Positions 28,384-36,815 of a stretch of DNA of 64,000 bases are shown here, one piece after another; positions within the stretch are counted from its first letter, which is position 1, and each line of letters starts with the position of its first letter. A model generated the notes under the pieces. It was not told the DNA's origin and did not search any database. It was given only the letters and a program-made list of their open reading frames with translations. The translations under genes and the position numbers were made by a program. Origin of the DNA: Sorangium cellulosum (GTDB lineage Bacteria > Myxococcota_A > Polyangia > Polyangiales > Polyangiaceae); the NCBI RefSeq assembly GCF_002950945.1, contig NZ_CP012673.1, positions 13,321,501-13,385,500 on the forward strand. The letters run 5' to 3'.

Positions 28384-28404
28384 GATCAGGCTTCTTGCCT
28401 GATC
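28384..28404 (+). terminator. Hairpin after the tRNA pair
   Basis: A perfect 8-bp stem GATCAGGC/GCCTGATC with loop TTCTT lies 10 bp after the tRNA-Lys CCA end. Its position suits a terminator or processing signal; there is no strong U-tract. Confidence 0.6.
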
Positions 28405-29300
28405 GCGGAGGAGCTCCTGAGCCTGCTTCGGGACGGTTCCCGGAGGTTTCGCCGGGAGTACCGACGCCGGAAGCCGGGAACGGCGGGAGGACTTGGCCGA
28501 ACCCCTCCTTGCACACGTTCGCGGGAAGAAGCACGTCGCGAGCGTGTAGATCGTCGCCATTCGCTCGACTCGCTGAATCGGATCGCCGCCGAGGTCGTCT
28601 CCGACCTGCAGGCCGGCTTTCAGGCAGCTGCGGACCCCGAGCCCCGGGTAACCCAGGCGGTCACAGTCCGAGTCTTCGAGCGTGCCCTGGAGGGCAAGGA
28701 CATCGGGGGCTCGCGCAAGTCTTCACTCCGACCGCGGGGCGACGCGATCGACGGCGCGACGTGCTCGCGAGCCCGTGCGATTTCTTCGCTCGGTTGAAGG
28801 GGTGCGGACGCGAGGGAGCGCTTCTCGAAGCCACGGTGGTCGAGCGGTCTTCGACCCTCGGCGCGTCGTTCCATACCAGCGATTCTACCCGGGCGGCTAT
28901 CACGAGATGGGCGATCGAAGCTTCAACCCCGAGCACGAGGTCGCCGAAACGCTCCGGGGCTCGGAGTGTCTGCAATGCCGTCCGAGCTCTCTCGCGTTGC
29001 GTTGCTCCCCGATCATCGGCCGGTCTCTGACACACAGGTAAACGTCGCCGGTGCCGGATCCGCCGGGCGCGCCGCAGGTGCCGAGATCGACGATCCCGCC
29101 CGGCTCGAGGAACACGGCGCGCTCTTTCGGGAGGTTGCCCGACGCGCCCCTCCTCGTTGCTTCTGCTGGCGTGCGCGTCCCTGGTACTCTGCCGCTGCGG
29201 CCGGCGGTGAGCACGTTCGGACGCTCATGTACCTGATCCCCGACGGTCCGCGCGTCGCCCCTCTCACGTCGAGCTCTGGGACGATCGACTGGCCGGCTGG
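28405..29300. other. 0.9-kb gene-poor tract upstream of the WD40 gene
   Basis: No frame here has family resemblance over a useful length. On the minus strand, about 29020-29151, the translation includes AVFLEPGGIVDLGTCGAPGG and DVYLCVRD, which looks protein-like but is cut off on both sides. On the plus strand near 28870-28950 YQRFYPGGYHEMGDRSFNPE reads similarly. Both may be fragments of broken genes, including the missing N-terminal part of the WD40 protein's ancestor; this is conjecture. Confidence 0.4.
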
Positions 29301-31988
29301 ATGTTCGAGCGAAGGCAGGGACGGGAGCAGGGAGACGCGAAGTTGAAGCAGGGAGAGGAAGAGGAGCGGCCGGCGGTCCGGGACCGTGCGGCGCGGCGGA
29401 TGCCGATGGCGGTTGCGGCAATCGCCGTCGCAGCGGCCGTGATCATGGCGGTGATCGTCGTCTGGGCGCTGGAGCAGCGGGACGCGGCACGGAATGCGGA
29501 AGCTGCCGTGCGAAGGGCGGAGGATGCGGCGAAGGCTGCGCAGCAGGACGCGGCGGCCCAGGCGGCGCGCGCGCGAGCTTCCTCGCTGATGGCCAACGCT
29601 CGTGAGCTACTGGCGCGATACCAACCGGGACCAGCAGTGAAGCTGCTGCTCGAGGTAGGGGACGCGGAAAACGTGCGCGGCTGGACCGACCTGACACGGG
29701 ATGTGCTGGCCTCAACGCCTTCGATGCTCACGATGCGCGGCCATCGGGGCGACGTGTTGCTTGCTGTCTTCAGCCCCGATGGGCAGCGCATCGTCACCGC
29801 GTCGAGCGACAAGACGGCGCGGGTGTGGAACGCGGACGGCAGCGGCACGCCCGTCGTTCTCCGGGGTCACGAAGACGAGGTCAGGTCCGCAGCGTTCAGC
29901 GCCGACGGGCAGCGGGTGGTCACGGCCTCGCCCGACAGGACGGCGCGGGTGTGGAACGCGGACGGCAGCGGCACGCCCGTCGTGCTCCGGGGGCACGAGG
30001 CCGCGGTTGGGGTCGCGGCGTTCAGCGCCGATGGGCAGCGGGTGATCACCGCCTCGAGCGACAAGACGGCGCGGGTGTGGCACGCGGACGGCAGCGGCAC
30101 GCCCGTCGTGCTCCGGGGGCACGAGGCCGCGGTTGGATTCGCGGCGTTCAGCGCCGATGGGCAGCGGGTGGTCACGGCCTCACACGACAGGACGGCGCGG
30201 GTGTGGCACGCGGGCGGCAGCGGCACGCCCGTCGTGCTCCGGGGTCACGAAGCCCCGGTTGGATCCGCGGTGTTCAGCATCGATGGGCAGCGGGTGGTCA
30301 CGGCCTCGCTCGACGGGACGGCGCGCGTGTGGAACGCGGACGGCAGCGGCGCGCCCCTCGTGCTCCGGGGCCACGACGGCCCGGTCCTGTCCGCGGCGTT
30401 CAGCGTCGATGGAGAGCGGGTGGTCACGGCCTCGCACGACAAGACGGCGCGGGTGTGGAACGCGGAGCGTGGCCGGAATAGCCCTGCTCGTGCCAAGGAT
30501 GCCGGGCACGCGCGAACCGATTCCGACCTCCACGGGCACGAGGACATCCACGGACACGCGGATAACGGGGGCACGCCCGTCGTGCTCCGCGGCCATGAGG
30601 CATGGGTAACTTCCGCGGCGTTCAGCGCCGATGGGCAGCGGGTGGTCACGGCCTCGCACGACAGGACGGCGCGGGTGTGGAACGCGGACGGCAGCGGCAC
30701 GCCCGTCGTGCTCCGGGGGCATGACGCCCCGGTGGGTTCCGCGGCGTTCAGCGCCGATGGGCAGCGGGTGGTCACGGCCTCGCACGACAGGACGGCGCGG
30801 GTGTGGAACGCGGACGGCAGCAGCATGCCTGTCGTGCTCCGGGGGCACGAGGCCCCGGTGTGGTCCGCGGCGTTCCGCGCCGATGGGCGGCGGGCGGTCA
30901 CCGCCTCGCTCGACGGGACGGCGCGGGTGTGGAACGCGGACGGCAGCGGCACGCCCGTCGTGCTCCGGGGGCACGAGGACCGGGTCTGGTCCGCGGCGTT
31001 CAGCGCCGACGGGCAGCGGGTGGTCACGGCCTCGCACGACAGGACGGCGCGGGTGTGGAACGCGGACGGCAGCGGCGTGCCCGTCGTGCTCCGGGGCCAC
31101 GAGGCAGGAGTCGGCTCCGCGGCGTTCAGCGCCGACGGGCGGCGGGTGGTCACCATGTCACACGACAAGACGGCGCGGGTGTGGAACGCGGACGGCAGCG
31201 GCACGCCCGTCGTGCTCCGGGGTCACGAGGACGGGGTCAGGTCCGCAGCGTTCAGCGCCGACGGGCAGCGGGTGGTCACCGCCTCGCACGACAGGACGGC
31301 GCGGGTGTGGAACGCGGACGGCAGCGGCACGCCCGTCGTGCTCCGGGGGCATGGGGTCTCGGTCTGGTCCGCGGCGTTCAGCGCCGACGGGCAGCGGGTG
31401 GTCACGGCCTCGCCCGACAGGACGGCGCGGGTGTGGAACGCGGACGGCAGCGGCACGCCCGTCGTGCTCCGGGGCCACGAGGGGTCGGTCCTCTCCGCGG
31501 CGTTCAGCATCGATGGGCAGCGGGTGGTCACGGCCTCACACGACAAGACGGCGCGGGTGTGGAACGCGGACGGCAGCGGCATGCCCATCGCGCTCCGGGG
31601 CCACGAGGAAGGGGTCAGCTCCGCGGCGTTCAGCGCCGACGGGCAGCGGGTGGTCACCGCCTCGCACGACAGGACGGCGCGGGTGTGGAACGCGGACGGC
31701 AGCGGCACGCCCATCGTGCTCCGGGGCCACGAGGTAGGGGTCAGTACCGCGGCGTTCAGCGCCGACGGGCAGCGGGTGGTCACCGCCTCGGACAAGACGG
31801 CGCGGGTGTGGGCCATCTCTGCCGACGCTCTTCGGCAGGCCCTTCGCGCTGCCACCACCGACTGCATCTCCCATGAAATGCGCCGAACCTACCTCGACGA
31901 GAGCGACGAAGCCGCCCGGCGAGGCTACGAGTCCTGCGAGCGTGCGTACGGCCGGACGCCGTTCTATCCGGACGCTGAAGCGCCGTGA
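29301..31988 (+). CDS. Membrane-anchored WD40 protein with 16 repeats
   Basis: An 895-residue protein: short cytoplasmic start, one transmembrane segment (about 34-56, MPMAVAAIAVAAAVIMAVIV), a 50-residue Ala-rich coiled coil, a short helical part (ARELLARYQPGPAVKLLLEV), then 16 WD40 repeats from 29736 to about 31812, and a Cys-containing tail. Each unit is 42 residues (126 bp), as in FSADGQRVVTASHDRTARVW. Repeat 6 carries a His/Asp-rich insertion of about 30 residues (GHEDIHGHADNGG). The last unit lacks one residue. Sixteen blades suggest two propellers. In myxobacterial relatives this tail follows a Ser/Thr kinase or STAND ATPase; none is fused here, so it may be a truncated derivative. Repeats are near-identical at DNA level. 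Confidence 0.88.
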   Translation: MFERRQGREQGDAKLKQGEEEERPAVRDRAARRMPMAVAAIAVAAAVIMAVIVVWALEQRDAARNAEAAVRRAEDAAKAAQQDAAAQAARARASSLMANARELLARYQPGPAVKLLLEVGDAENVRGWTDLTRDVLASTPSMLTMRGHRGDVLLAVFSPDGQRIVTASSDKTARVWNADGSGTPVVLRGHEDEVRSAAFSADGQRVVTASPDRTARVWNADGSGTPVVLRGHEAAVGVAAFSADGQRVITASSDKTARVWHADGSGTPVVLRGHEAAVGFAAFSADGQRVVTASHDRTARVWHAGGSGTPVVLRGHEAPVGSAVFSIDGQRVVTASLDGTARVWNADGSGAPLVLRGHDGPVLSAAFSVDGERVVTASHDKTARVWNAERGRNSPARAKDAGHARTDSDLHGHEDIHGHADNGGTPVVLRGHEAWVTSAAFSADGQRVVTASHDRTARVWNADGSGTPVVLRGHDAPVGSAAFSADGQRVVTASHDRTARVWNADGSSMPVVLRGHEAPVWSAAFRADGRRAVTASLDGTARVWNADGSGTPVVLRGHEDRVWSAAFSADGQRVVTASHDRTARVWNADGSGVPVVLRGHEAGVGSAAFSADGRRVVTMSHDKTARVWNADGSGTPVVLRGHEDGVRSAAFSADGQRVVTASHDRTARVWNADGSGTPVVLRGHGVSVWSAAFSADGQRVVTASPDRTARVWNADGSGTPVVLRGHEGSVLSAAFSIDGQRVVTASHDKTARVWNADGSGMPIALRGHEEGVSSAAFSADGQRVVTASHDRTARVWNADGSGTPIVLRGHEVGVSTAAFSADGQRVVTASDKTARVWAISADALRQALRAATTDCISHEMRRTYLDESDEAARRGYESCERAYGRTPFYPDAEAP
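29736..31812 (+). repeat. 16 tandem 126-bp WD40-coding units
   Basis: Direct repeats with conserved segments such as GGCGCGGGTGTGGAACGCGG occur every 126 bp, interrupted once by a longer unit around 30470-30580. The very high nucleotide identity points to recent expansion or gene conversion. Confidence 0.95.
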
Positions 31989-32022
31989 ACGACGCCCAGC
32001 CGTGCTGCAGTACGGGTGAGGC

Positions 32023-32038
32023 ATGGCGCATTCGCCAT
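32023..32038. terminator. Small hairpin between convergent WD40 and copper-protein genes
   Basis: ATGGCG (32023-32028) and CGCCAT (32033-32038) form a 6-bp stem with loop CATT, in the 124-bp gap between two converging genes. It is short and without a U-tract, so it is only a possible terminator. Confidence 0.3.
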
Positions 32039-32112
32039 CCGTCGGTGCGCATGCGCTCGTGATGACCGTCACGCTGCGCAAGGGCGCCCCGCTCCGCGCA
32101 GCGGCGGCCGCC

Positions 32113-32505
32113 TCAGAGCACGCCGCGGTGTCCCGTGCCGGCCGTCCCGCCCGGCTGCTGCGGCACGAGCTTCTGGCACGCTTCGGCGCAGTGGCGGCAT
32201 TCGTCGGCGCACGCCTTCATCTGCGGATCTCCTGCGAACTTGTCGCAGCTCCGGGCGCAGAGCTCGCAGATCGCCGCGCACGCGGCGGTGATCTGGCGGT
32301 GCTCGGGCGAGCCGCGCAGCAGGAACATCGCCGTTGTCTCGCAGATGTCGGCGCAATCCTGCATGAGCCGCATGTGGGAGGGCTCCACGTGGGAGCCTCC
32401 CAGCTCGAGGCAGTGCTGGATCGACTCGACGCAGATCGACTGGCAGCTCTGGGCCCCGCGGGCCGTGTCCTGGAAAGCCTTCCCCGGATGCTCCTTGTGC
32501 ACCAT
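32113..32505 (-). CDS. Four-helix-bundle copper-binding protein (Csp-like)
   Basis: A 130-residue Cys- and His-rich protein. Its helices carry Cys at 3-4 residue spacing on one face: CQSICVESIQHC, CADICETTAMF, CAAICELCARSC and CADECRHCAEAC. This is the pattern of cytosolic copper storage proteins, whose bundle core binds many Cu(I) ions and buffers copper. There is no signal peptide from the chosen start. The ATG at 32505 has a strong GAGGGAGGGA ribosome binding site, which decides the start although the frame is open for about 165 bp upstream. A dyad at 32777 may belong to its regulatory region. No copper exporter is adjacent. Confidence 0.88.
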   Translation of the reverse strand: MVHKEHPGKAFQDTARGAQSCQSICVESIQHCLELGGSHVEPSHMRLMQDCADICETTAMFLLRGSPEHRQITAACAAICELCARSCDKFAGDPQMKACADECRHCAEACQKLVPQQPGGTAGTGHRGVL

Positions 32506-33340
32506 GTGTCCCTCCCTCAGTTCGAGATGATTCTCGGTGTCTCGTGAGCTCATGCCCTGCGCGGCTGACATCAGGCCGGCCGGCGGAGCGGCAGACTTGT
32601 CGAATTCGCCAGGTTCGTCATGTCGGAGCGCTCCGTATACGCGGCTCGGAGGAAGGCTGAACGATCCCACGATGTCGCGGATTCGTTCGTGCCATCCTGC
32701 TCGCCTGTCCGTTCAAACCGCTCACGAGGCGCTGCCTGGAACAGACCTGGATCATCCGGCTCGAGGACGGAACGATGTGACCTGTACGGTCACTTCCAGC
32801 TGTCCGAGCGACAAAGACTGCCATGCACCAAGGCCGCCAAGATCAGAGGGGGAGGGGCGTCCCGGCATTCCCTCCTCCTCACTCCCTGGTTTCTTGGCGC
32901 CGCGCGTATCATGGCGGCTCGCACCCCGACCCGATCTCCCGCAGCGGCGCCACCGCCGGTCGCCGCTCTCGAAGGCGTACCAGGGCGATCCCGCCGATCA
33001 GCTCATCGCTCCAGAGGACTGCTACCGGTGCCGTCCTTCCAGAGCAGGTCTGTTCTCGATCCCACGCACATCGTCACAAGCGGGCACTCCGGCAGCGACT
33101 CGGCCAGCACCGCGCTGGACCTCGGTCGCCGTACGCACGAGGGCGACGAGGCCGGTGGGCCGGTGGGCCGGTGCGCGGCATTCCCCGCCGAGCTCACGGG
33201 CGACACGGCGCGATACGGTCAAGGGGTCCTGACGCGCTTCGGTCGTCCTCGGAGCGCCGCGCCCCCGCCCATCACAAAGGGATGGCCAGCCTGACCAGCC
33301 AGGTCACACTGTCCTCGTACCTGCGTACCTGGAGGCAGAA
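32506..33340. other. 0.8-kb spacer without a recognisable gene
   Basis: It lies between the divergent copper-protein and NHL-lipoprotein genes. Open frames exist but read as low-complexity Arg/Ser/Pro-rich sequence with no family resemblance. A dyad GTGACCtgtacGGTCAC is at 32777-32793. The size and lack of coding signal suggest decayed sequence plus two promoters. Confidence 0.45.
32777..32793. promoter_or_regulatory. 17-bp dyad GTGACCtgtacGGTCAC
   Basis: Perfect 6-bp inverted arms around a 5-bp core. The layout recalls MerR-family metal-regulator operators, which also carry CTGTAC-like cores, but no matching regulator gene is in the window. It lies about 270 bp upstream of the copper-protein start, rather far for its core promoter. 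Confidence 0.3.
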
Positions 33341-34510
33341 GTGAATCTTCAGAGGGTGCTCTTCCTGTCCAGCCTGGGACTGGCGTCGGCCTGCTCCGGG
33401 GCGGAGCCAGATGTCCCCGTGACCTCCGCGCCGTCCTGTCAGGCATCCCCGGACTGCGGGTCCACGCCGGAGACGCCGCTGTGTGACATGGAGGGCGGTG
33501 TGTGCGTCGCGCTCCCGCCTGGTGCTCCCATCGGCGTGAAGGATGGCAGTCCGTCCTCGGTCGCGTTCGTGCCTGTCTACGAGCCGGACAGGCAACGTGA
33601 GCCGACGGATCTCGCGTTCAACCCCGATCGGCCCGAGGAGCTCTGGGTGGTCAACCGCCGGGACGACAGCGTGATCATCATCACGAACCCCGGCGCCCCC
33701 GGCAGCACGTCGGTCCGGCTCCGTGACCCTGCCGCCGCGCATTTCATGGACCGGCCGCCGGCGCTCGCCTTCGGCGCCCCGGGCACGTTCGGCGCCTGCG
33801 GCGACAACAACAACGGCGGCGATTACTTCATGGGTCCTTCGCTCTTCTCATCGGACCTCGCGGTCTTCGCGGAGCCGACCCCCGACGGCCTCGGGTCACA
33901 CCTCGACATGCTCCACTCGACCTCGTTCTGCAAGGGGATCGCTCACGAGCAGGGCAACGTCTACTGGGTCTTCAATGGCAACGATAGCTCGCTCGACCGG
34001 TACAACTTCGCCCACGATCACGGCCCGGGGAACGACGACCACGCCGACGGCGAGATCTACCGTTATGTACCGGGCGAGGTGCTCGGCATCGAGGGCGCGC
34101 CGAGCCACCTCTTCTACAGCGCCGAGGACCGCCACCTCTACGTCGCCGACACCGGTCACAAGCGGCTGCTGAAGCTCGACACCACGACCGGGACCCCCGG
34201 AAGCAGCTTCGATGGCGCAGAGCCCGTCGTGGAGCGCCGTCACGTCGACGGTGCCACGCTGGTCGAGCTCGTCCCTCCGGGGACGCTCGAGGCGCCGAGC
34301 GGCATCGAGATCCACGAAGGCCTCGTCTTCGTCTCGGATCACGCGACCAGCCGTCTCTACGCCTTCGATCTGACAGGCCAGCTGGTACGCACCCTCGATA
34401 CGGGCCTGCCCCCGGGCTCGCTCGCCGGCATCACCTTCGGCCCAGACGGCAAGCTCTACTTCGTCGACATGCTGTCGAGCCGTATCTACCGCATCGATCC
34501 CATTCTCTGA
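33341..34510 (+). CDS. NHL-repeat/SMP-30-like lipoprotein
   Basis: A 389-residue exported protein. The signal peptide ends in a lipobox LASAC, followed by a Cys-rich stretch (SCQASPDCGSTPETPLCDM) and then beta-propeller repeats of the NHL type: PTDLAFNPDRPEELWVVNR, HLYVADTGHKRLLKLD, IHEGLVFVSDHATSRLYAFD, ITFGPDGKLYFVDMLSSRIY. Such propellers bind proteins or, in the SMP-30 group, hydrolyse lactones; no catalytic set is evident. The start is a GTG at 33341 with GGAGGCAG just before it. Outer-membrane or periplasmic location is inferred. Confidence 0.82.
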   Translation: MNLQRVLFLSSLGLASACSGAEPDVPVTSAPSCQASPDCGSTPETPLCDMEGGVCVALPPGAPIGVKDGSPSSVAFVPVYEPDRQREPTDLAFNPDRPEELWVVNRRDDSVIIITNPGAPGSTSVRLRDPAAAHFMDRPPALAFGAPGTFGACGDNNNGGDYFMGPSLFSSDLAVFAEPTPDGLGSHLDMLHSTSFCKGIAHEQGNVYWVFNGNDSSLDRYNFAHDHGPGNDDHADGEIYRYVPGEVLGIEGAPSHLFYSAEDRHLYVADTGHKRLLKLDTTTGTPGSSFDGAEPVVERRHVDGATLVELVPPGTLEAPSGIEIHEGLVFVSDHATSRLYAFDLTGQLVRTLDTGLPPGSLAGITFGPDGKLYFVDMLSSRIYRIDPIL

Positions 34511-35077
34511 GGCGAGCGCCGCCCGTCCTCGATCCCCGCCTCCCCCTCTCACGTCAACCGCCCTCTTCCCCTCTCACTCCAAACGTCAGCGCCGGCGGGT
34601 GGCTCCGCGCGGCGGGGGCGGGTGGGCGCGATCGAGCACCGACCGAGGTACCATAAGCCCCAAGTCACCTCGACGTCTCAGGCGCGCCTTGTGTGGCGCG
34701 CACCATAACGTTTCAGTCCTCAAGGCCCGAAGGGAGACATGCCGGGCGGTGTTCTCAGCGCAAGCTCCACGTCCCCTCCTAGGCGGATGGCCAGCGCCCA
34801 CCCGCCCCCGCCGCGCGGAGCCACCCGCCGGCGCGTTCGGCTTGGATCCCCCCTCCGCCGCGTTCGGCCAGGAGAACTCGCCGAAGGACTCGATCGGGTC
34901 GCGCCGCATCGGCGTCCTCGCCGCGGACGGCGTGAGCCCGGCGCCATCCCGCGCGACGCCCGCGCGCGCCCCGCGGCGCCCTCCCGCGCCCTCCTCCCCG
35001 CGCCCCCTCCCGCCCCATGAGCCGGCGCGGCCGATCCGTCGCGCCCGGACCTCGCTTCTCGTCTAGACTGCCGCTCG
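34511..35077. other. Spacer holding a long inverted-repeat element
   Basis: 567 bp between the NHL lipoprotein and kinase genes. It contains the 41-bp inverted repeats annotated separately, a direct repeat CCCCTCTCAC (34548-34557 and 34569-34577 region) just left of them, and repeated GCGTTCGGC (34833 and 34860 areas) to their right. No gene was recognised inside. Confidence 0.5.
34589..34834. repeat. 246-bp element bounded by perfect 41-bp inverted repeats
   Basis: Bases 34589-34629 are the exact reverse complement of 34794-34834, separated by 164 bp that encode nothing recognisable and are less GC-rich. The design resembles a MITE or a recombination substrate. No clear target-site duplication is visible at the borders. 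Confidence 0.9.
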
Positions 35078-36685
35078 ATGGCCGCCGCCGAGCTAGCCAG
35101 GCACGCCGCGCCCGACCCGGCGCGGCAGGCCCTCCCGGAGAGACCTGCCCGCCGCTGCCCCGTGTGTGGCGTCCGGTACCCGCTCGACTTCCTCGTCTGT
35201 CCCATCGACGCGACGGCGCTGGAGCTCCAGGGGGTCACCGCCAGCGACCCGATGGTCGGCGAGCTGCTCGCCGGCAGCTTCTGCATCACCGGCGTCATCG
35301 GCGCGGGCGGCATGGGCCGCGTCTACGTCGCCGAGCACATCCGGCTCCCGAAGCGCTTCGCCGTCAAGGTGCCGCACGAGCACTTCGCCAGCCACCGCGA
35401 GGCGATGGCGCGCTTCGAGCGCGAGGCGCAGACCATCGCGCGCGTCGGCAACGAGCACGTGATCGACGTCGTCGACGTCGTGCGCCTCAAGGACGGGCGC
35501 CCGTGTATGGTCACCGAGCTCCTCAAGGGCGAGGACCTCGGCAGCCTGCTCGATCAGGTCGGCAAGCTCCCGCTCCCGACCGCCATCACCATCTCGCGCC
35601 AGGTCTGCCGCGGCCTCGCCGCCGCGCACGCCGCCGGCGTCGTCCACCGCGATCTCAAGCCGTCGAACCTGTTCCTGCTCCGCCGCGACGGCGGCAGCGT
35701 GCACGTGAAGATCCTCGACTTCGGGGTCGCCAAGGTGATCGACGGCGCCGACCTCACCCGCACGGGCTCGGTGGTCGGCACGCCGCAGTACATGGCGCCG
35801 GAGCAGGCGCGCGGCTCGGCCGAGGTCGACTCCCGCGCCGACATCTACGCGGTCGGCGCCGTGCTCTACCGCATGCTCACCGGCGAGCGGCCGTTCCCGG
35901 AGGAGGAGCCGGCCCGGACGTTGACCCGCCTGCTCACCGAGGACCCGCGGCGCCCGCGCGACCTCGACAAGACGATCCCCGAGGGCCTCGAGGCGCTCAT
36001 CCAGCGCGCGATGGCCCGCACGCGGGAGGACCGGCCCCAGTCCGCGCAGGAGCTCGACCGCCTGCTCGCCGACTTCGATGTGCAGGACCCGTTCGGCGCC
36101 GCGCGCGCGCTCGGCCTGACGACCGCGATGCGCGAGAGCGGCTCGAACGACGAGATCGCCACGGTCGTCGTCCCGAACGCCCAGTCCCAAGGGGCGGACG
36201 ACGTGACGCGCAAGGCGCGGCGCGCCCGGCCCGTCGCGGTGCTGCTCGCCGTCGGCATCAGCCTCGCCGCCGGCGCGGCCGTCCTCACGAGCGCCGCGAT
36301 GGTGATCCGCATGATCTACCGCATCGCCGAGCGGGAGGCGCTCGGCGAGACCGAGCTCGTCATCGTCGGGGGCATCGCGGGCGGGCTGACGCTCCTCACC
36401 TTCATCGCCACGTTCCAGGTCCTCTTCGGCCGCTGGCGGAGCGCGCCGGCCATGGAGCGCCTCGGCCAGGGCCTGATGTCCGCGCTCCTGTGGCTCTTCG
36501 TCTCGTGCGGCGTCCTCGCGCTCGGCGTCGCCGCCTACAACGCGTTCGCCCTGCCGCTCCCCGCCCAGTGGCTCGCCCCGACCGACTGGCTCGGCTGGAT
36601 CAACGTGGGCGTGGTCGCGCTGCCGACCCTGGTCGCCCTCGTCGCGCTCCTGCTCGCGCTGCGGCGGGTGACGCGCGTGTCGTAG
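35078..36685 (+). CDS. Ser/Thr protein kinase with zinc-ribbon head and membrane tail
   Basis: Hanks-type kinase of 535 residues. An N-terminal zinc ribbon RRCPVCGVRYPLDFLVCPID (about 26-45) precedes the kinase domain (about 66-335): glycine loop GAGGMGRVYVAE, Lys in FAVKVPHEH, catalytic HRDLKPSN with Asp192, metal-binding DFGVAK, and APE segment YMAPEQARG. A linker leads to about four hydrophobic segments (from residue ~385), so the kinase is membrane-anchored by its C-terminus. Myxobacterial kinases of this layout signal at the inner membrane. The ATG at 35078 begins the zinc-ribbon part. An Hsp70-like gene follows after 130 bp on the same strand. Confidence 0.93.
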   Translation: MAAAELARHAAPDPARQALPERPARRCPVCGVRYPLDFLVCPIDATALELQGVTASDPMVGELLAGSFCITGVIGAGGMGRVYVAEHIRLPKRFAVKVPHEHFASHREAMARFEREAQTIARVGNEHVIDVVDVVRLKDGRPCMVTELLKGEDLGSLLDQVGKLPLPTAITISRQVCRGLAAAHAAGVVHRDLKPSNLFLLRRDGGSVHVKILDFGVAKVIDGADLTRTGSVVGTPQYMAPEQARGSAEVDSRADIYAVGAVLYRMLTGERPFPEEEPARTLTRLLTEDPRRPRDLDKTIPEGLEALIQRAMARTREDRPQSAQELDRLLADFDVQDPFGAARALGLTTAMRESGSNDEIATVVVPNAQSQGADDVTRKARRARPVAVLLAVGISLAAGAAVLTSAAMVIRMIYRIAEREALGETELVIVGGIAGGLTLLTFIATFQVLFGRWRSAPAMERLGQGLMSALLWLFVSCGVLALGVAAYNAFALPLPAQWLAPTDWLGWINVGVVALPTLVALVALLLALRRVTRVS

Positions 36686-36815
36686 CGCCTCCCAAAACGC
36701 GCTCATCCCGCGAGCCCGTCAACATTCTGCCATGATTTCGACAGCTTGTAAATAGGTGCTTTGATCGGCGAGATCTCCGGGCGGCCCGCGAGAGACCCCA
36801 CGAGGAGGCGAGATC

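Noticed and set aside
28310..28560. Minus-strand frame reading ...GHEGLEPSANGL...
   Set aside because: This is a translation of the tRNA-Lys gene itself, a well-known spurious annotation.
29712..31478. Repetitive frames on both strands inside the WD40 region
   Set aside because: The 126-bp unit is a multiple of three, so all six frames stay open; only the frame with WD40 motifs is credible.
29736..31812. CRISPR-like regular repeats
   Set aside because: Units are coding, contiguous and lack unique spacers; they are WD40 repeats.
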